Part shown: one piece after another, positions 7,526-15,814 of the stretch
Layout of the letters: every line of letters begins with the position of its first letter
How positions within the stretch are numbered: the first letter of the stretch is position 1
NCBI GenBank assembly: GCA_028281025.1
Contig: JANQKR010000044.1
Span: 62,001 to 126,000, forward strand
Length of the DNA stretch: 64,000 nt
Direction of reading: 5' to 3'
Source of the DNA: Croceivirga sp.
GTDB taxonomy: Bacteria; Bacteroidota; Bacteroidia; Flavobacteriales; Flavobacteriaceae
Notes under the pieces: generated by a model
Told to the model about the DNA's origin: nothing
The model's input: the letters and a program-made list of their open reading frames with translations, nothing else
Database searches by the model: none
Position numbers and translations under genes: made by a program

Positions 7526-9469
7526 ATGGTATCAAGTTGGATAAGGAAACCTGTTTTTTGGGGTATTGTTTTTAGCATTTTTACTATAGGGATTTCCCTG
7601 GGGCAGGGCAAAAAGACCTATCAAGGCACTTATCGTGTTGGCAATCTTAGCGGTGAGGCGGACTTTGAATACCTCTTGTCCGGTTCGGACACCATTTTAG
7701 ACGGTGGTTTTAGTCTGAAAAGTTCCAGTTTGGAAGCCTTGTTGAAAGAGAACGATAGCTCGTTTTCCATTTTGGGGAACTTTACCGATGGAGTCCCCCA
7801 GGGAAAGTGGCTATTTCAATTTGGCGAGTTCCAAACGGATAGCACCAGCCAAGTGGTGGGCTACCAATACCGCGTGAATGTCAATGGAAACCAGGAGGAA
7901 ATCGAAGGTTCCCTTGAGAATGGTAGGCCCCAGGGCATCTGGAAAATAAACGCTAAAAGAATTGAGGACTCCCAAATCGCCGATACCCTTTTCCATAGCG
8001 AAATCCTTTTTGAGGAAGGTGTGCCACAGCAAAGCTTCCGCATAGCAACCAGCGAAAGCACGCTGGTCGGTCGGTTTCTCCGCAATGGATTGGCCCATGA
8101 CAGTTGGTCCCTTTTCTCCAATGACGAGGACGGCACGGAGAACTGGGTTTTTGATGAAGGCCGATTGACCAGAATTGAACGGGAGGATGAGGGGGAAGTA
8201 ATCAGCTCCGAAATATTTCCCAACTCCTTTTCGGCATCCAAGACCATCCGTATGGATGCTTCATTTTCCACCTTGGTGTCATTGTATCGATCCAAAATGT
8301 CGGGTACCTGGGATACCTCAAAAGGAATCATTGGCCTTCTATTGCAAAATGGCCAATACTATGCAAAAATAGATACCCTATTGGGCATGTTCGGGAATAC
8401 CGGTTTTCTTCCGGAGTTTAATGCTGTAGTGCCTTTTCATCCTTTAAATGAAACGGAGAAACAGCAATTGGATAGCATTTTGGTGCTGACAAAGGAATCA
8501 AAACAAATCACGGCTTCACTTTTGGCAAGTACCCAACTCAATTTGTTGAAACGTTCGGATGAAGACGCCGATTACCTTCATAAAGTCCTTGCACGCATAC
8601 AACAGGAATATGAAATGCCATTGCTGCAATTGGTCCATTTCAATGAACTGGATATTGTTGACTGTTTAAACCGTAAAAAACTGGTTGAAACACTTTTCCC
8701 TGCGGGAACACCTTCCATTTCAATAAAAGTTACACCAGACGACGGGGAAGCACCCGTTTTTTTAGGTCCCGATCATGGGCAATTCAATTTTTCGGGCCAG
8801 GATCTGGAATCCATCCATCAAATAGCTTCTTATATGCGCAAGAGCGTGGAACAGGTTGCCAATCAACTCAACGGGAAATTGGCCTTTGACAAGAAGCAAC
8901 AGGAATTTGTGGATTTGGAAGAAACCCTTATTGCCAAAGCAAATCGGTTGAACCAATATCCCGATTCCGTATTGGCCAACTTAACCAGGGCACAGTCAAG
9001 GGCATTGAAGCACCTACGCCGTACTTCGGAACAGCTGCTCGCTTCCTATTCCAAAATGGAAGTAAATCAGGAAAAGTTGCGGCGCGCCCATATTTTAATT
9101 TCGTGTTTGGAGGATCTGGATAGCCTTTCGGGGCAAATCCTTCTGCTTCCCAGGAATGCCGTTGAAATTGAAGAAAAGTACAAAGATGCGGTTTTCAATC
9201 CCTTCACGGCCACCATTATGGAGGAGGCGGTGAAAAGAAGAATTACAACGGCCTACAAAACCGTACTCCTTCCTTATTTGCTCGATGCCGTTGAAGCTCA
9301 AGTGAATTGTGACAATGCCGGGGAAATGACCTCGCTTTTCAGGGATTTGCACCTTAGGATGCTTGCGCTTCGGGAGGAGGACACCAAAAAACTGGAACGA
9401 AAACTGAGAAAGGTTCAGGACCCCATGACGGTATTGGCGCTTTTTGATTTGAAACCTTTGGAAAAGTAG
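7526..9469 (+). CDS. Large secreted protein with MORN-like motifs, function unknown
   Basis: A 647-aa protein with a signal peptide (to about residue 27). The N-terminal third contains antitoxin-YwqK/MORN-like phrases: GNFTDGVPQGKWLFQFG near 85-100, GSLENGRPQGIWKI near 128-141 and GRFLRNGLAHDSWSLF near 182-197. The rest is mostly helical and acidic, without a known motif. It is the first gene of a three-gene run with a DUF2490 outer-membrane protein and a MORN-repeat protein (9- and 34-bp gaps). Shared MORN-like grammar in the first and third genes suggests one envelope-associated function. Family not recognised. Confidence 0.65.
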   Translation: MVSSWIRKPVFWGIVFSIFTIGISLGQGKKTYQGTYRVGNLSGEADFEYLLSGSDTILDGGFSLKSSSLEALLKENDSSFSILGNFTDGVPQGKWLFQFGEFQTDSTSQVVGYQYRVNVNGNQEEIEGSLENGRPQGIWKINAKRIEDSQIADTLFHSEILFEEGVPQQSFRIATSESTLVGRFLRNGLAHDSWSLFSNDEDGTENWVFDEGRLTRIEREDEGEVISSEIFPNSFSASKTIRMDASFSTLVSLYRSKMSGTWDTSKGIIGLLLQNGQYYAKIDTLLGMFGNTGFLPEFNAVVPFHPLNETEKQQLDSILVLTKESKQITASLLASTQLNLLKRSDEDADYLHKVLARIQQEYEMPLLQLVHFNELDIVDCLNRKKLVETLFPAGTPSISIKVTPDDGEAPVFLGPDHGQFNFSGQDLESIHQIASYMRKSVEQVANQLNGKLAFDKKQQEFVDLEETLIAKANRLNQYPDSVLANLTRAQSRALKHLRRTSEQLLASYSKMEVNQEKLRRAHILISCLEDLDSLSGQILLLPRNAVEIEEKYKDAVFNPFTATIMEEAVKRRITTAYKTVLLPYLLDAVEAQVNCDNAGEMTSLFRDLHLRMLALREEDTKKLERKLRKVQDPMTVLALFDLKPLEK

Positions 9470-9478
9470 GATCGTCAT

Positions 9479-10306
9479 ATGCAAAATACCAATACACATC
9501 GCTTTAAGATCCTACCGCTGTTCCTTTTTCTGGCGGTAATACAAATAAAGGCCCAAAACGGGGAGGTACTTCCCGAAGAATCGGAGTTTAAAGAGCCTGT
9601 TACCCGGGTGTGGTACAATACGTATGGAATTATCCGAATCTGCAATCGATTGTACTGGGATGCCCAAACCCATTTCCGTTTTGTGGAAACGGAAAGTACA
9701 CCCTTTATGGGGCAGATCGGGCAGATTTACAATCGCCATGCCATTGGATATATTTATTCCAAATACATCAACTTCAGTCTTGGCGGAGTCTTACGGGTCA
9801 ATTTCAATACCGACGAATCTTCGGATGACCGCAATGTGGTTCCCGAATGGCGTATTTGGCACCAATATCAGTTTGCACAACCCGTATATAGCGCAATGAT
9901 TTACCATAGAATTCGTATAGAACACCGTTGGACACAAAGCTTTGCGGAGAATAGTGATTATATTTTCAGAAATCGATGGCGGTACATGTTTCGGGCCAAA
10001 GTACCATTGAACAGCAATAAACTGGAACCCAGGACCATTTATGTCTCTCCAGAAGCAGAAGTAATCATGCAAAGTGGTAAGGAGGTAGTGGGCAGTGTCA
10101 TGGAAGATTTGAGATTGACCACGACCTTGGGCTATATCATAAATCCACGATTAAAAGTAGCGGCAGGTCTTATGTATTCCCATGGACAAACCTTGGAAAA
10201 CCCTGGAATTTTTAGGCAAAATTGGACCATGCGTTTCCATGTCTACTTTTCCCCGGACATTAGAAAAATAAAAAATAAGCTACCCGCCATCCATTTTACG
10301 GATTAG
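9479..10306 (+). CDS. DUF2490-type outer-membrane beta-barrel protein
   Basis: A 275-aa protein with a signal peptide ending IQIKAQ. The alternating, Trp/Tyr/Arg-rich strands (TRVWYNTYGIIRICNRLYWDAQTHFRFVE; VVPEWRIWHQYQF; YRTRIEHRW-type motif read here as YHRIRIEHRWTQ; RNRWRYMFRAKVPLN) are typical of DUF2490 barrels, and it ends WTMRFHVYFSP. The role of the family is not established. It sits 9 bp after the large secreted protein and 34 bp before the MORN protein, so it is probably cotranscribed with both. Confidence 0.7.
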   Translation: MQNTNTHRFKILPLFLFLAVIQIKAQNGEVLPEESEFKEPVTRVWYNTYGIIRICNRLYWDAQTHFRFVETESTPFMGQIGQIYNRHAIGYIYSKYINFSLGGVLRVNFNTDESSDDRNVVPEWRIWHQYQFAQPVYSAMIYHRIRIEHRWTQSFAENSDYIFRNRWRYMFRAKVPLNSNKLEPRTIYVSPEAEVIMQSGKEVVGSVMEDLRLTTTLGYIINPRLKVAAGLMYSHGQTLENPGIFRQNWTMRFHVYFSPDIRKIKNKLPAIHFTD

Positions 10307-10340
10307 GTACGTATATGGAATTGAACAATGCTTTTTTAAG

Positions 10341-11210
10341 ATGAAAAACCGTAAGCCCCAATTCATTTTATTCCTTTCCCTAATCGTTGCAATTACCGCA
10401 CTGCTCTATGTTTTGAACACCAACATACAGCAAAAACGTCAATTGCAGTTACAAGGTGAGCATTTGGTTGAATTGCAGGATCAGCTAAAAGTCCAGCATG
10501 AATTATTACGTGTGGACACCTTATTGGTGGCGGGGAAGTATGAAGATGCCCTGGAACAGTATGGGAATGAGGAGCTCCGTATCGTTGCCGATGGAGCGCA
10601 TGGAATAGGTTTGCGCGTGGCCATAGCAGAACGTTTTTTGGCACTTCAGGAGAATGAAGTGGAACGTCATGAGGAACCTGTGGATTCGGTTGGATTGGAA
10701 TCCGATGAGATTGAAAACGATATCCTTTCCGCAGAGCTTGACCAAATGGATTCCCTGTCCTTTGTGCTGGAAAAAACCAAAGTGCAGTTGACACGATTAA
10801 AAAAACAATTGCAACAGAAATCATTTGGGGAGTATATCACTTTTACCAATAGTAAAGGAAGTCTGGTACACTATGTTGGCCAAGTACGAAAGGGAAAGGC
10901 CCATGGGTACGGTGTGGCCATCCTAAGTACGGGCAGCCGCTATATTGGGGAATGGAAGGACAACCATCGTCATGGCGTGGGTACGTACCATTGGAAAGAT
11001 GGGGCCTATTATGAAGGGGAATACAAGAATGACAAAAGGAACGGTCAGGGAACCTATTATTGGCCCAATGGTGAAAAATTTGTAGGACTTTGGGAAGATG
11101 ACGAGCGAACAGGGGAAGGGACTTTTTATGGAAAAAACAGTGATGTTGTTGCCAGTGGCCTTTGGGAGGACGATGAATTGGTCAAAGCGGACAAGAACTC
11201 CGGGCGGTAG
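10341..11210 (+). CDS. Membrane-anchored coiled-coil protein with MORN repeats
   Basis: 289 aa: one N-terminal membrane helix (about residues 7-25), a Gln/Leu-rich coiled coil (QQKRQLQLQGEHLVELQDQLKVQHELL), an acidic linker, a second coiled coil, and then four or five MORN repeats (YVGQVRKGKAHGYG; YIGEWKDNHRHGVGTY; YEGEYKNDKRNGQGTYYW; FVGLWEDDERTGEGTF). MORN repeats often bind membranes or act as rulers. Last gene of the + strand run; a convergent gene on the - strand ends 9 bp away. Confidence 0.75.
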   Translation: MKNRKPQFILFLSLIVAITALLYVLNTNIQQKRQLQLQGEHLVELQDQLKVQHELLRVDTLLVAGKYEDALEQYGNEELRIVADGAHGIGLRVAIAERFLALQENEVERHEEPVDSVGLESDEIENDILSAELDQMDSLSFVLEKTKVQLTRLKKQLQQKSFGEYITFTNSKGSLVHYVGQVRKGKAHGYGVAILSTGSRYIGEWKDNHRHGVGTYHWKDGAYYEGEYKNDKRNGQGTYYWPNGEKFVGLWEDDERTGEGTFYGKNSDVVASGLWEDDELVKADKNSGR

Positions 11211-11218
11211 CCTTTAGC

Positions 11219-12043
11219 TTATTCTTCCAAAAGCTGAAAGAATTCATTGGCGTCCTTAATATCTTCCAAACCCAGGATATAGCATATTTCAGAAAGATCG
11301 GAAAAATCCAGGCCACCTGATGCAACGGAGGTGTTTAAATAGCGTCCTTCCTTTCCATTGTACAAATTGCCAATGGAAATGGCCGTATCCCAAATCGTGA
11401 TAAGATTAGGGGTATCCCTTAAATGGCGTTTCCAGGCAATAGGTTGATCGGAACGAAATCCCGGGGTTCCATTTCCCATGGCATTCCCATCCGGAATCTT
11501 GTGGTAGTCAATCGTTTCCTTAACGTATTTGAGCAATTCGGGGTCCGTAACCTCTTCGTTCCAATTGCTATGTTGCACAATGTGAATCCGTTCCCTGACC
11601 TTTACCTTCGGTTGCCGTTTAAGGAGAAGCTTTATCCATTTTGCAGAGAAGTCGGACTGTCCAGCATCGGCTACCCAAATATCCCCACCTTGACGTAGGG
11701 ACCGTTCCACTTTTTCCAGTACTTCGTTCAACGCTTTTTTATGATTTCCATGGGCGTCGGACCAGTTGGCACCAAAAGCAAGTTCAAAAAGTTCCTCTGC
11801 GGGTACATACAGCCCCTCTTGTATGCCATAGGTCCCAGCCACTGCATGGTAATTGATATTCCCAAAATCCGGATGTGACACTAATGTGGACAAGGCTGCT
11901 ACCGTATGGAGATCATCCACATCCGTTTTGCAATCAAATTGGGCCAGCAAAAGATCTTTGTCAGGATGAAACCTTGGACTTTGGGCACGGGAAGGTCCCA
12001 TGACCCACAAGCACAACAGTATAAACCCAATCCCATATTTCAT
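11219..12043 (-). CDS. Secreted nucleoside-hydrolase-like protein
   Basis: 274 aa from the ATG at 12043, which begins a clean signal peptide (MKYGIGFILLCLWVMGPSRAQ); the longer upstream frame is not needed. The mature start LLLAQFDCKTDVDDLHTVAALSTLVSHP has a DxxxDxDD cluster like the DxDxxxDD calcium/ribose site of nucleoside hydrolases, and GDIWVADAGQSDF lies in the middle. The known hydrolase signature is only partly conserved, so activity on nucleosides is uncertain. A second, more canonical family member is at 27926. Confidence 0.6.
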   Translation of the reverse strand: MKYGIGFILLCLWVMGPSRAQSPRFHPDKDLLLAQFDCKTDVDDLHTVAALSTLVSHPDFGNINYHAVAGTYGIQEGLYVPAEELFELAFGANWSDAHGNHKKALNEVLEKVERSLRQGGDIWVADAGQSDFSAKWIKLLLKRQPKVKVRERIHIVQHSNWNEEVTDPELLKYVKETIDYHKIPDGNAMGNGTPGFRSDQPIAWKRHLRDTPNLITIWDTAISIGNLYNGKEGRYLNTSVASGGLDFSDLSEICYILGLEDIKDANEFFQLLEE

Positions 12044-12214
12044 AGCCAAAAGGTAGTTAATTATTGGTAATAAGGGCTGTCGATAGCACCAAGGAGGTTG
12101 TGTGCCATAGTCAAGGGGAAAACCCATGGCGCGTAAAAGAAATGAAATAAATGGTGGGGTATACAAATATTAGCCTCACCTTTGCAATCAATTTTAGTAA
12201 CTAATAACAGTAAA

Positions 12215-12406
12215 ATGAGTAAAGGAACAGTAAAATTCTTCAACGACACCAAAGGATTTGGATTTATTAATGAAGAGGGTGCCGACAAAGAACACTTTGT
12301 ACATGTTTCTGGATTGATTGACGAAATTCGCGAAGGCGACCAAGTTGAATTTGATTTGGAACAAGGAAGAAAAGGTTTAAATGCAGTTAATGTAAGGGTT
12401 ATATAA
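12215..12406 (+). CDS. CspA-family cold shock protein
   Basis: 63 aa from the ATG at 12215 (upstream in-frame TTG ignored). One cold-shock domain with the RNP1-type KGFGFI in DTKGFGFINEE and RNP2-type HFVHVSG, then EIREGDQVEFDLEQGRKGLNAVNVRVI. Acts as an RNA chaperone. It is followed directly by a strong terminator, so it is monocistronic. The second cold-shock-domain gene lies 113 bp downstream. Confidence 0.93.
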   Translation: MSKGTVKFFNDTKGFGFINEEGADKEHFVHVSGLIDEIREGDQVEFDLEQGRKGLNAVNVRVI

Positions 12407-12426
12407 GACATTGTACCAGTGAATGA

Positions 12427-12458
12427 AAAGGTCCATCAATCTGTGGTGGGCCTTTTTT
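12427..12458 (+). terminator. Rho-independent terminator of the cold shock gene
   Basis: The 12-nt arms AAAGGTCCATCA and TGGTGGGCCTTT pair with two G-T wobbles around a 5-nt loop, and a T6 run ends the element. It sits 20 bp after the stop of the cold shock gene. Confidence 0.85.
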
Positions 12459-12519
12459 ATTTGTTGGAATTGTCCGTCATGCAACATAAAAGTCCTAACT
12501 TGTAGGAAGAACACATTTT

Positions 12520-12975
12520 ATGGCAAAATCACAACAAACTTTTGGTAAACGCGAAAAAGAAAAAAAACGCTTAAAGAAAAGGGAAGAAAAACAAAAGAAA
12601 AAAGAAGCCCGCAAAGCCGAGGCCAAAGAGAGTGGGGGAGGTATCCCCTTTGCTTATGTTGACCAATACGGCAATTTAACGGACACGCCTCCGGATCCAT
12701 CGGAAAAAATCAAAGTGGAAGCAGAGGACATTGTTTTGGGCATTCCCCAAAAGGAAGATACCGAAGAGGAATTTGATCCCATCAGAAAAGGAAAAGTAGC
12801 TTTCTTTGACCATTCCAAGGGATTTGGTTTTATCATAGACTCGGAAACCCAGGAAAAATACTTCTGCCACGTGAGCGGTCTCAATGACGAAATCAACGAG
12901 AACGACAACGTCACTTTTGAACTGGAAAAGGGGCAGCGTGGGATGAATGCCGTCCGGGTAAGTTTGCAGGAGTAA
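12520..12975 (+). CDS. Cold-shock-domain protein with a highly charged N-terminal extension
   Basis: 151 aa. Residues 1-45 are a very basic Lys/Glu/Arg helix (KREKEKKRLKKREEK...), residues 46-85 are a linker that includes IPFAYVDQYGNLTDTPP, and the C-terminal 65 residues are a cold-shock domain (GKVAFFDHSKGFGFI, then YFCHVSGLNDEINENDNVTFELEKGQRGMNAVRVSL). Both RNA-binding motifs are present. The charged tail probably adds RNA or ribosome contacts. This layout is common in flavobacteria. It has its own leader after the terminator of the first Csp gene. Confidence 0.85.
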   Translation: MAKSQQTFGKREKEKKRLKKREEKQKKKEARKAEAKESGGGIPFAYVDQYGNLTDTPPDPSEKIKVEAEDIVLGIPQKEDTEEEFDPIRKGKVAFFDHSKGFGFIIDSETQEKYFCHVSGLNDEINENDNVTFELEKGQRGMNAVRVSLQE

Positions 12976-13148
12976 TTGATGGGGAATGGTGTTCTTCGCT
13001 TTGGTAGGGCGAAAACCGACCGTACTACCTGCATTGTATGCCGCTATAACAATCCCCATCTTAAAAAATAGTTGACTTCAGCATTTCGATTATACTTTTG
13101 ATATAAGAATTACTTTTTCGTAATCCATTACTTGTTAAATTATAGTAT

Positions 13149-13162
13149 TTTACTTAAGTAAA
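13149..13162. promoter_or_regulatory. 14-bp perfect palindrome upstream of the VKOR-fusion gene
   Basis: TTTACTTAAGTAAA reads the same on both strands and ends 12 bp before the ATG at 13175. It lies within a wider inverted repeat, TAATCCATTA at 13121-13130 and TAATGGATTA at 13166-13175. Palindromes in this position usually bind a dimeric regulator, but no regulator gene is adjacent and the AT-rich setting makes chance symmetry possible. Confidence 0.4.
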
Positions 13163-13174
13163 GTCTAATGGATT

Positions 13175-14740
13175 ATGGATGAAGTACTTTTTAAAGCCCT
13201 CATAAGTTATTTCAATGCCGAAAAAATAGAAATATCCCAGGATGAACTAAGACTCCAACTGTTCAGTCATCCACATACCCCTTCCCTCTACGCGGTGGCA
13301 GAGACCCTTACATTTCTAAAAATAGAAAATGTTGCCGCACAGGTGGAGCATGGGCAATTGGAAGTTTTGCCTAGTAATTTTATTGCCTTTTTACGGGATG
13401 AAAATGACAATGGATATTTTGCCCATGTGCACCAATCCGGAAACAGGGTTCTCTTAGCAGATAACAAGGGCAGTATTTCAAAAGAGGATTTTTGCAAGCG
13501 GTGGGATGGGATACTGCTCATTGCGGAGCAAGAAGATAGCGCCAAAGTCCAAAGGACATTTTGGCAAAAAGGGTTGGTGGTGCTCTTGGTCATGGTATGT
13601 ACCCTATTGGTTTGGCCAGGGATCCAAGCCCTACTTTTTTGCTTGATCGGGATATTGGGACTTATGCTTTCCGAAGAAATATTTAAGACAAGCAATAATA
13701 TGGGCTCTACCCTGGGGGCCAAAGTCTGCGGGAATGAAAAGCAAAACGGTTGTAATGAAATATTAGGTTCTGTCAAGTACAATATATCCCTATTTTCCCT
13801 TAATGATATCCTCTTCTCCTTTTTTGCAACGACCCTTATTTTTACCTTGTTTTACCCTTTGTTCAACTTTATGCACCTTGTGGTATATACTATGGCCATT
13901 GCAGCCGTCATGACTACGGTGTTCATTCAAAAGTTTATCGCTAAAAGTTGGTGCAGGTTATGCTTGTTGTCCAGTTTGTTGGTTGTACTGCAAGCGCTGA
14001 TTGTCTTGAAGGTCACATCTTCCCAGGAAACAGCACTTGTCTTGGAACCCCTATGGGAGAGCCTCAGGAAAGTATCTGTTTTCGGCTTCCTCTATTTGAT
14101 ATCGTTGTTCATCATATATCACTCCAGAAAGCTTAGAAAAATGAATCATGGGCTTGCCTTGGATCAAATAGACCTATTGAGATTTAAGCGTTCCCCCAAA
14201 ATCATTTCCCTTCTACTGTCCAATAGTGATCGCATTACATCCTTGGAAGGAAACAATCCATTGGAATCCGATAACAGGGATGCCGAGCATATTGTTCGGG
14301 TGGTATTGTCCACTTCCTGCAAGTATTGCAAAGACGCCTTTGCCCTGTTTTACGCGTATTATCGGGAAAATAAGGCCAAGTATGGGTTTCAAATCATTTT
14401 TAACCACTACGAAGTAAACAATTCAAAACGCAATGCAGTGGCTGCCAATTTAATTCAGATCTACAGAGCGGAGGGGTTCGAAAAGCTGCTCCAGAAAACG
14501 GATGATTGGTTCTCCCGTCCCAAGGATAGTGCGTACTTGGAAAAATACCATGGGCACATTCAGGATGAAAACTATACCGTGTTATGGGAGCAAAGGGATT
14601 GGTGCAAAGACAATGCCTTGTTCCATACACCCATATGGCTTATAGACGATTATGTCATCCCGGAATTCTACGATGCTTCCTTCATAAACGATTTCATGAA
14701 AACTGTGGAAGAAAATGATATTGATGCAGTTAGCGTATAA
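13175..14740 (+). CDS. C39-like / vitamin K epoxide reductase / thioredoxin-like fusion protein
   Basis: 521 aa in three parts. Residues 1-120 resemble a peptidase C39 fold without its catalytic Cys, but with a His (H84 in YFAHVH) and Asp (D96 in VLLADNKG) in the usual positions and the FCKRWDGILLIAE ending. Residues 130-315 are a VKOR-type membrane domain with Cys185/Cys193 in the loop and the redox CxxC Cys260-Cys263 (SWCRLC). From about 370 a soluble thioredoxin-like domain has the CxxC Cys382-Cys385 (TSCKYC). The enzyme would make or shuffle disulfides. The four-Cys GG-leader peptide begins 165 bp downstream on the same strand, so that peptide is the obvious candidate substrate, with the inert C39-like domain as a possible leader receptor. 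That link is inference. Confidence 0.8.
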   Translation: MDEVLFKALISYFNAEKIEISQDELRLQLFSHPHTPSLYAVAETLTFLKIENVAAQVEHGQLEVLPSNFIAFLRDENDNGYFAHVHQSGNRVLLADNKGSISKEDFCKRWDGILLIAEQEDSAKVQRTFWQKGLVVLLVMVCTLLVWPGIQALLFCLIGILGLMLSEEIFKTSNNMGSTLGAKVCGNEKQNGCNEILGSVKYNISLFSLNDILFSFFATTLIFTLFYPLFNFMHLVVYTMAIAAVMTTVFIQKFIAKSWCRLCLLSSLLVVLQALIVLKVTSSQETALVLEPLWESLRKVSVFGFLYLISLFIIYHSRKLRKMNHGLALDQIDLLRFKRSPKIISLLLSNSDRITSLEGNNPLESDNRDAEHIVRVVLSTSCKYCKDAFALFYAYYRENKAKYGFQIIFNHYEVNNSKRNAVAANLIQIYRAEGFEKLLQKTDDWFSRPKDSAYLEKYHGHIQDENYTVLWEQRDWCKDNALFHTPIWLIDDYVIPEFYDASFINDFMKTVEENDIDAVSV

Positions 14741-14904
14741 GGTAAACGTATCGTTAACAAAGTGAAGGTAATTGTTAATTGTGATTTTCCAGTATTCAAA
14801 AAAGTAGGAAAAAACTTACATATTCAGTATTTTTAGCATATAATTTCAGGCAAATCTCCGAAGCCCCATATTGAAAAAGAGGAGAATTATTAAAATTATA
14901 TGCA

Positions 14905-15048
14905 ATGGAAAAATTGAGTTTAAAAAACCTCAAGAATCAAAAATTGAATGATTCAAAATTGAAGGACATTTCTGGAGGGTTCCCAGGCTACCGGTGTCCA
15001 CCTTACTACTGCATGTACGTGAACCCTGGGGCAGATTGCTGCTCGTAG
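14905..15048 (+). CDS. GG-leader, cysteine-rich natural-product (bacteriocin-like) precursor peptide
   Basis: A 47-aa ORF that automated callers easily miss. The leader MEKLSLKNLKNQKLN...LKDISGG is short, amphipathic and ends in a double Gly after ISGG, the classic C39-peptidase site of Bacteroidota GG-precursor peptides. The 22-residue core that follows has Cys at core positions 6, 11, 20 and 21, two Pro-Pro/Pro-Gly turns and several aromatics. It has a terminator right after it and follows the VKOR/thioredoxin fusion gene. Two disulfides, or modified Cys such as thioethers or S-glycosides, are possible. No homologue was searched for. Confidence 0.75.
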   Translation: MEKLSLKNLKNQKLNDSKLKDISGGFPGYRCPPYYCMYVNPGADCCS

Positions 15049-15076
15049 AGAGCAGGTGCCCAAAGGGAATTCAAAG

Positions 15077-15117
15077 AAGTTCAAAGTTTGCACATCCTGT
15101 AGACTTTGAACTTTTTT
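15077..15117 (+). terminator. Rho-independent terminator of the precursor peptide gene
   Basis: A perfect 11-bp stem (AAGTTCAAAGT at 15077-15087, ACTTTGAACTT at 15103-15113) with a 15-nt loop is followed by a T6 run. It lies 29 bp after the peptide stop codon, which supports the ORF being a real, abundantly transcribed gene. Confidence 0.88.
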
Positions 15118-15187
15118 GTTTTGGACCAGCGATGGAAAAGGGATTGCTTATCTTCCGTACCCAGAACCAACTCTTGTTCATTTCCCG

Positions 15188-15814
15188 TTAGTCCAAAGCC
15201 AATATGGTCCCGAAATAGAGGATTTGTTTTTCCATGAATTCAAGTAGGGCGCTATCCAGTTGCTCATGGGGTATATCCAAAGTTTCTTTTACAAGCCCAA
15301 AAAACTCTTGGTACGTAAACTCATTTTCATAGCTGATGATATCCAGCAAAAGGGCTTGCAAGCCCGTTAGGCAAATTTCTTTGGGGGCAATTGGGAGAAA
15401 ACTTGGTACAAATAAATAATGTGTGGTTTTTGGCTCAATATTGGCGATGTCGTCAACATCCCAAAAAAAGGTGCTTTCTGCCAAATAATTGGAGATGGAA
15501 AGATTCATCCTAAAACGACTTTTGCGCTTTTCATCACCGGACTTGGCACAAAAAGCAATGGCGGAAGCCAAACGATCGACGGCCAACCGCCCATCCAGGG
15601 TATGGGATTCAAAAATGTGGTATCGCTGTTGCTCCAGATGGTAATAATCCAGTAGCATTGCCCTGGAATTGCCATTTACATCCTGCAACTTTTCCAAGAC
15701 GTCAAAGACATACTTTTTTTCATGGATGTTCAAAAAGGTAGCACGACTGATTTCGGACGTTGGGGGGTCCTCCAAGGTAGCCATCCAGTTCAGAAAATTT
15801 CTACGTGTATTCAT
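15188..15814 (-). CDS. Uncharacterised protein of the peptide locus
   Basis: 208 aa, soluble, no signal peptide. I do not recognise the family. The central part is beta-like (RKSRFRMNLSISNYLAESTFFWDVDDI). The last 50 residues (LTGLQALLLDIISYENEFTYQEFFGLVK..) are helical with a winged-helix look that loosely recalls PqqD-type peptide-recognition modules; this is a weak resemblance. Its ATG overlaps the last four bases of the DUF6734 gene, so the two are translationally coupled. It runs toward the precursor gene and ends 140 bp from it. Confidence 0.6.
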   Translation of the reverse strand: MNTRRNFLNWMATLEDPPTSEISRATFLNIHEKKYVFDVLEKLQDVNGNSRAMLLDYYHLEQQRYHIFESHTLDGRLAVDRLASAIAFCAKSGDEKRKSRFRMNLSISNYLAESTFFWDVDDIANIEPKTTHYLFVPSFLPIAPKEICLTGLQALLLDIISYENEFTYQEFFGLVKETLDIPHEQLDSALLEFMEKQILYFGTILALD

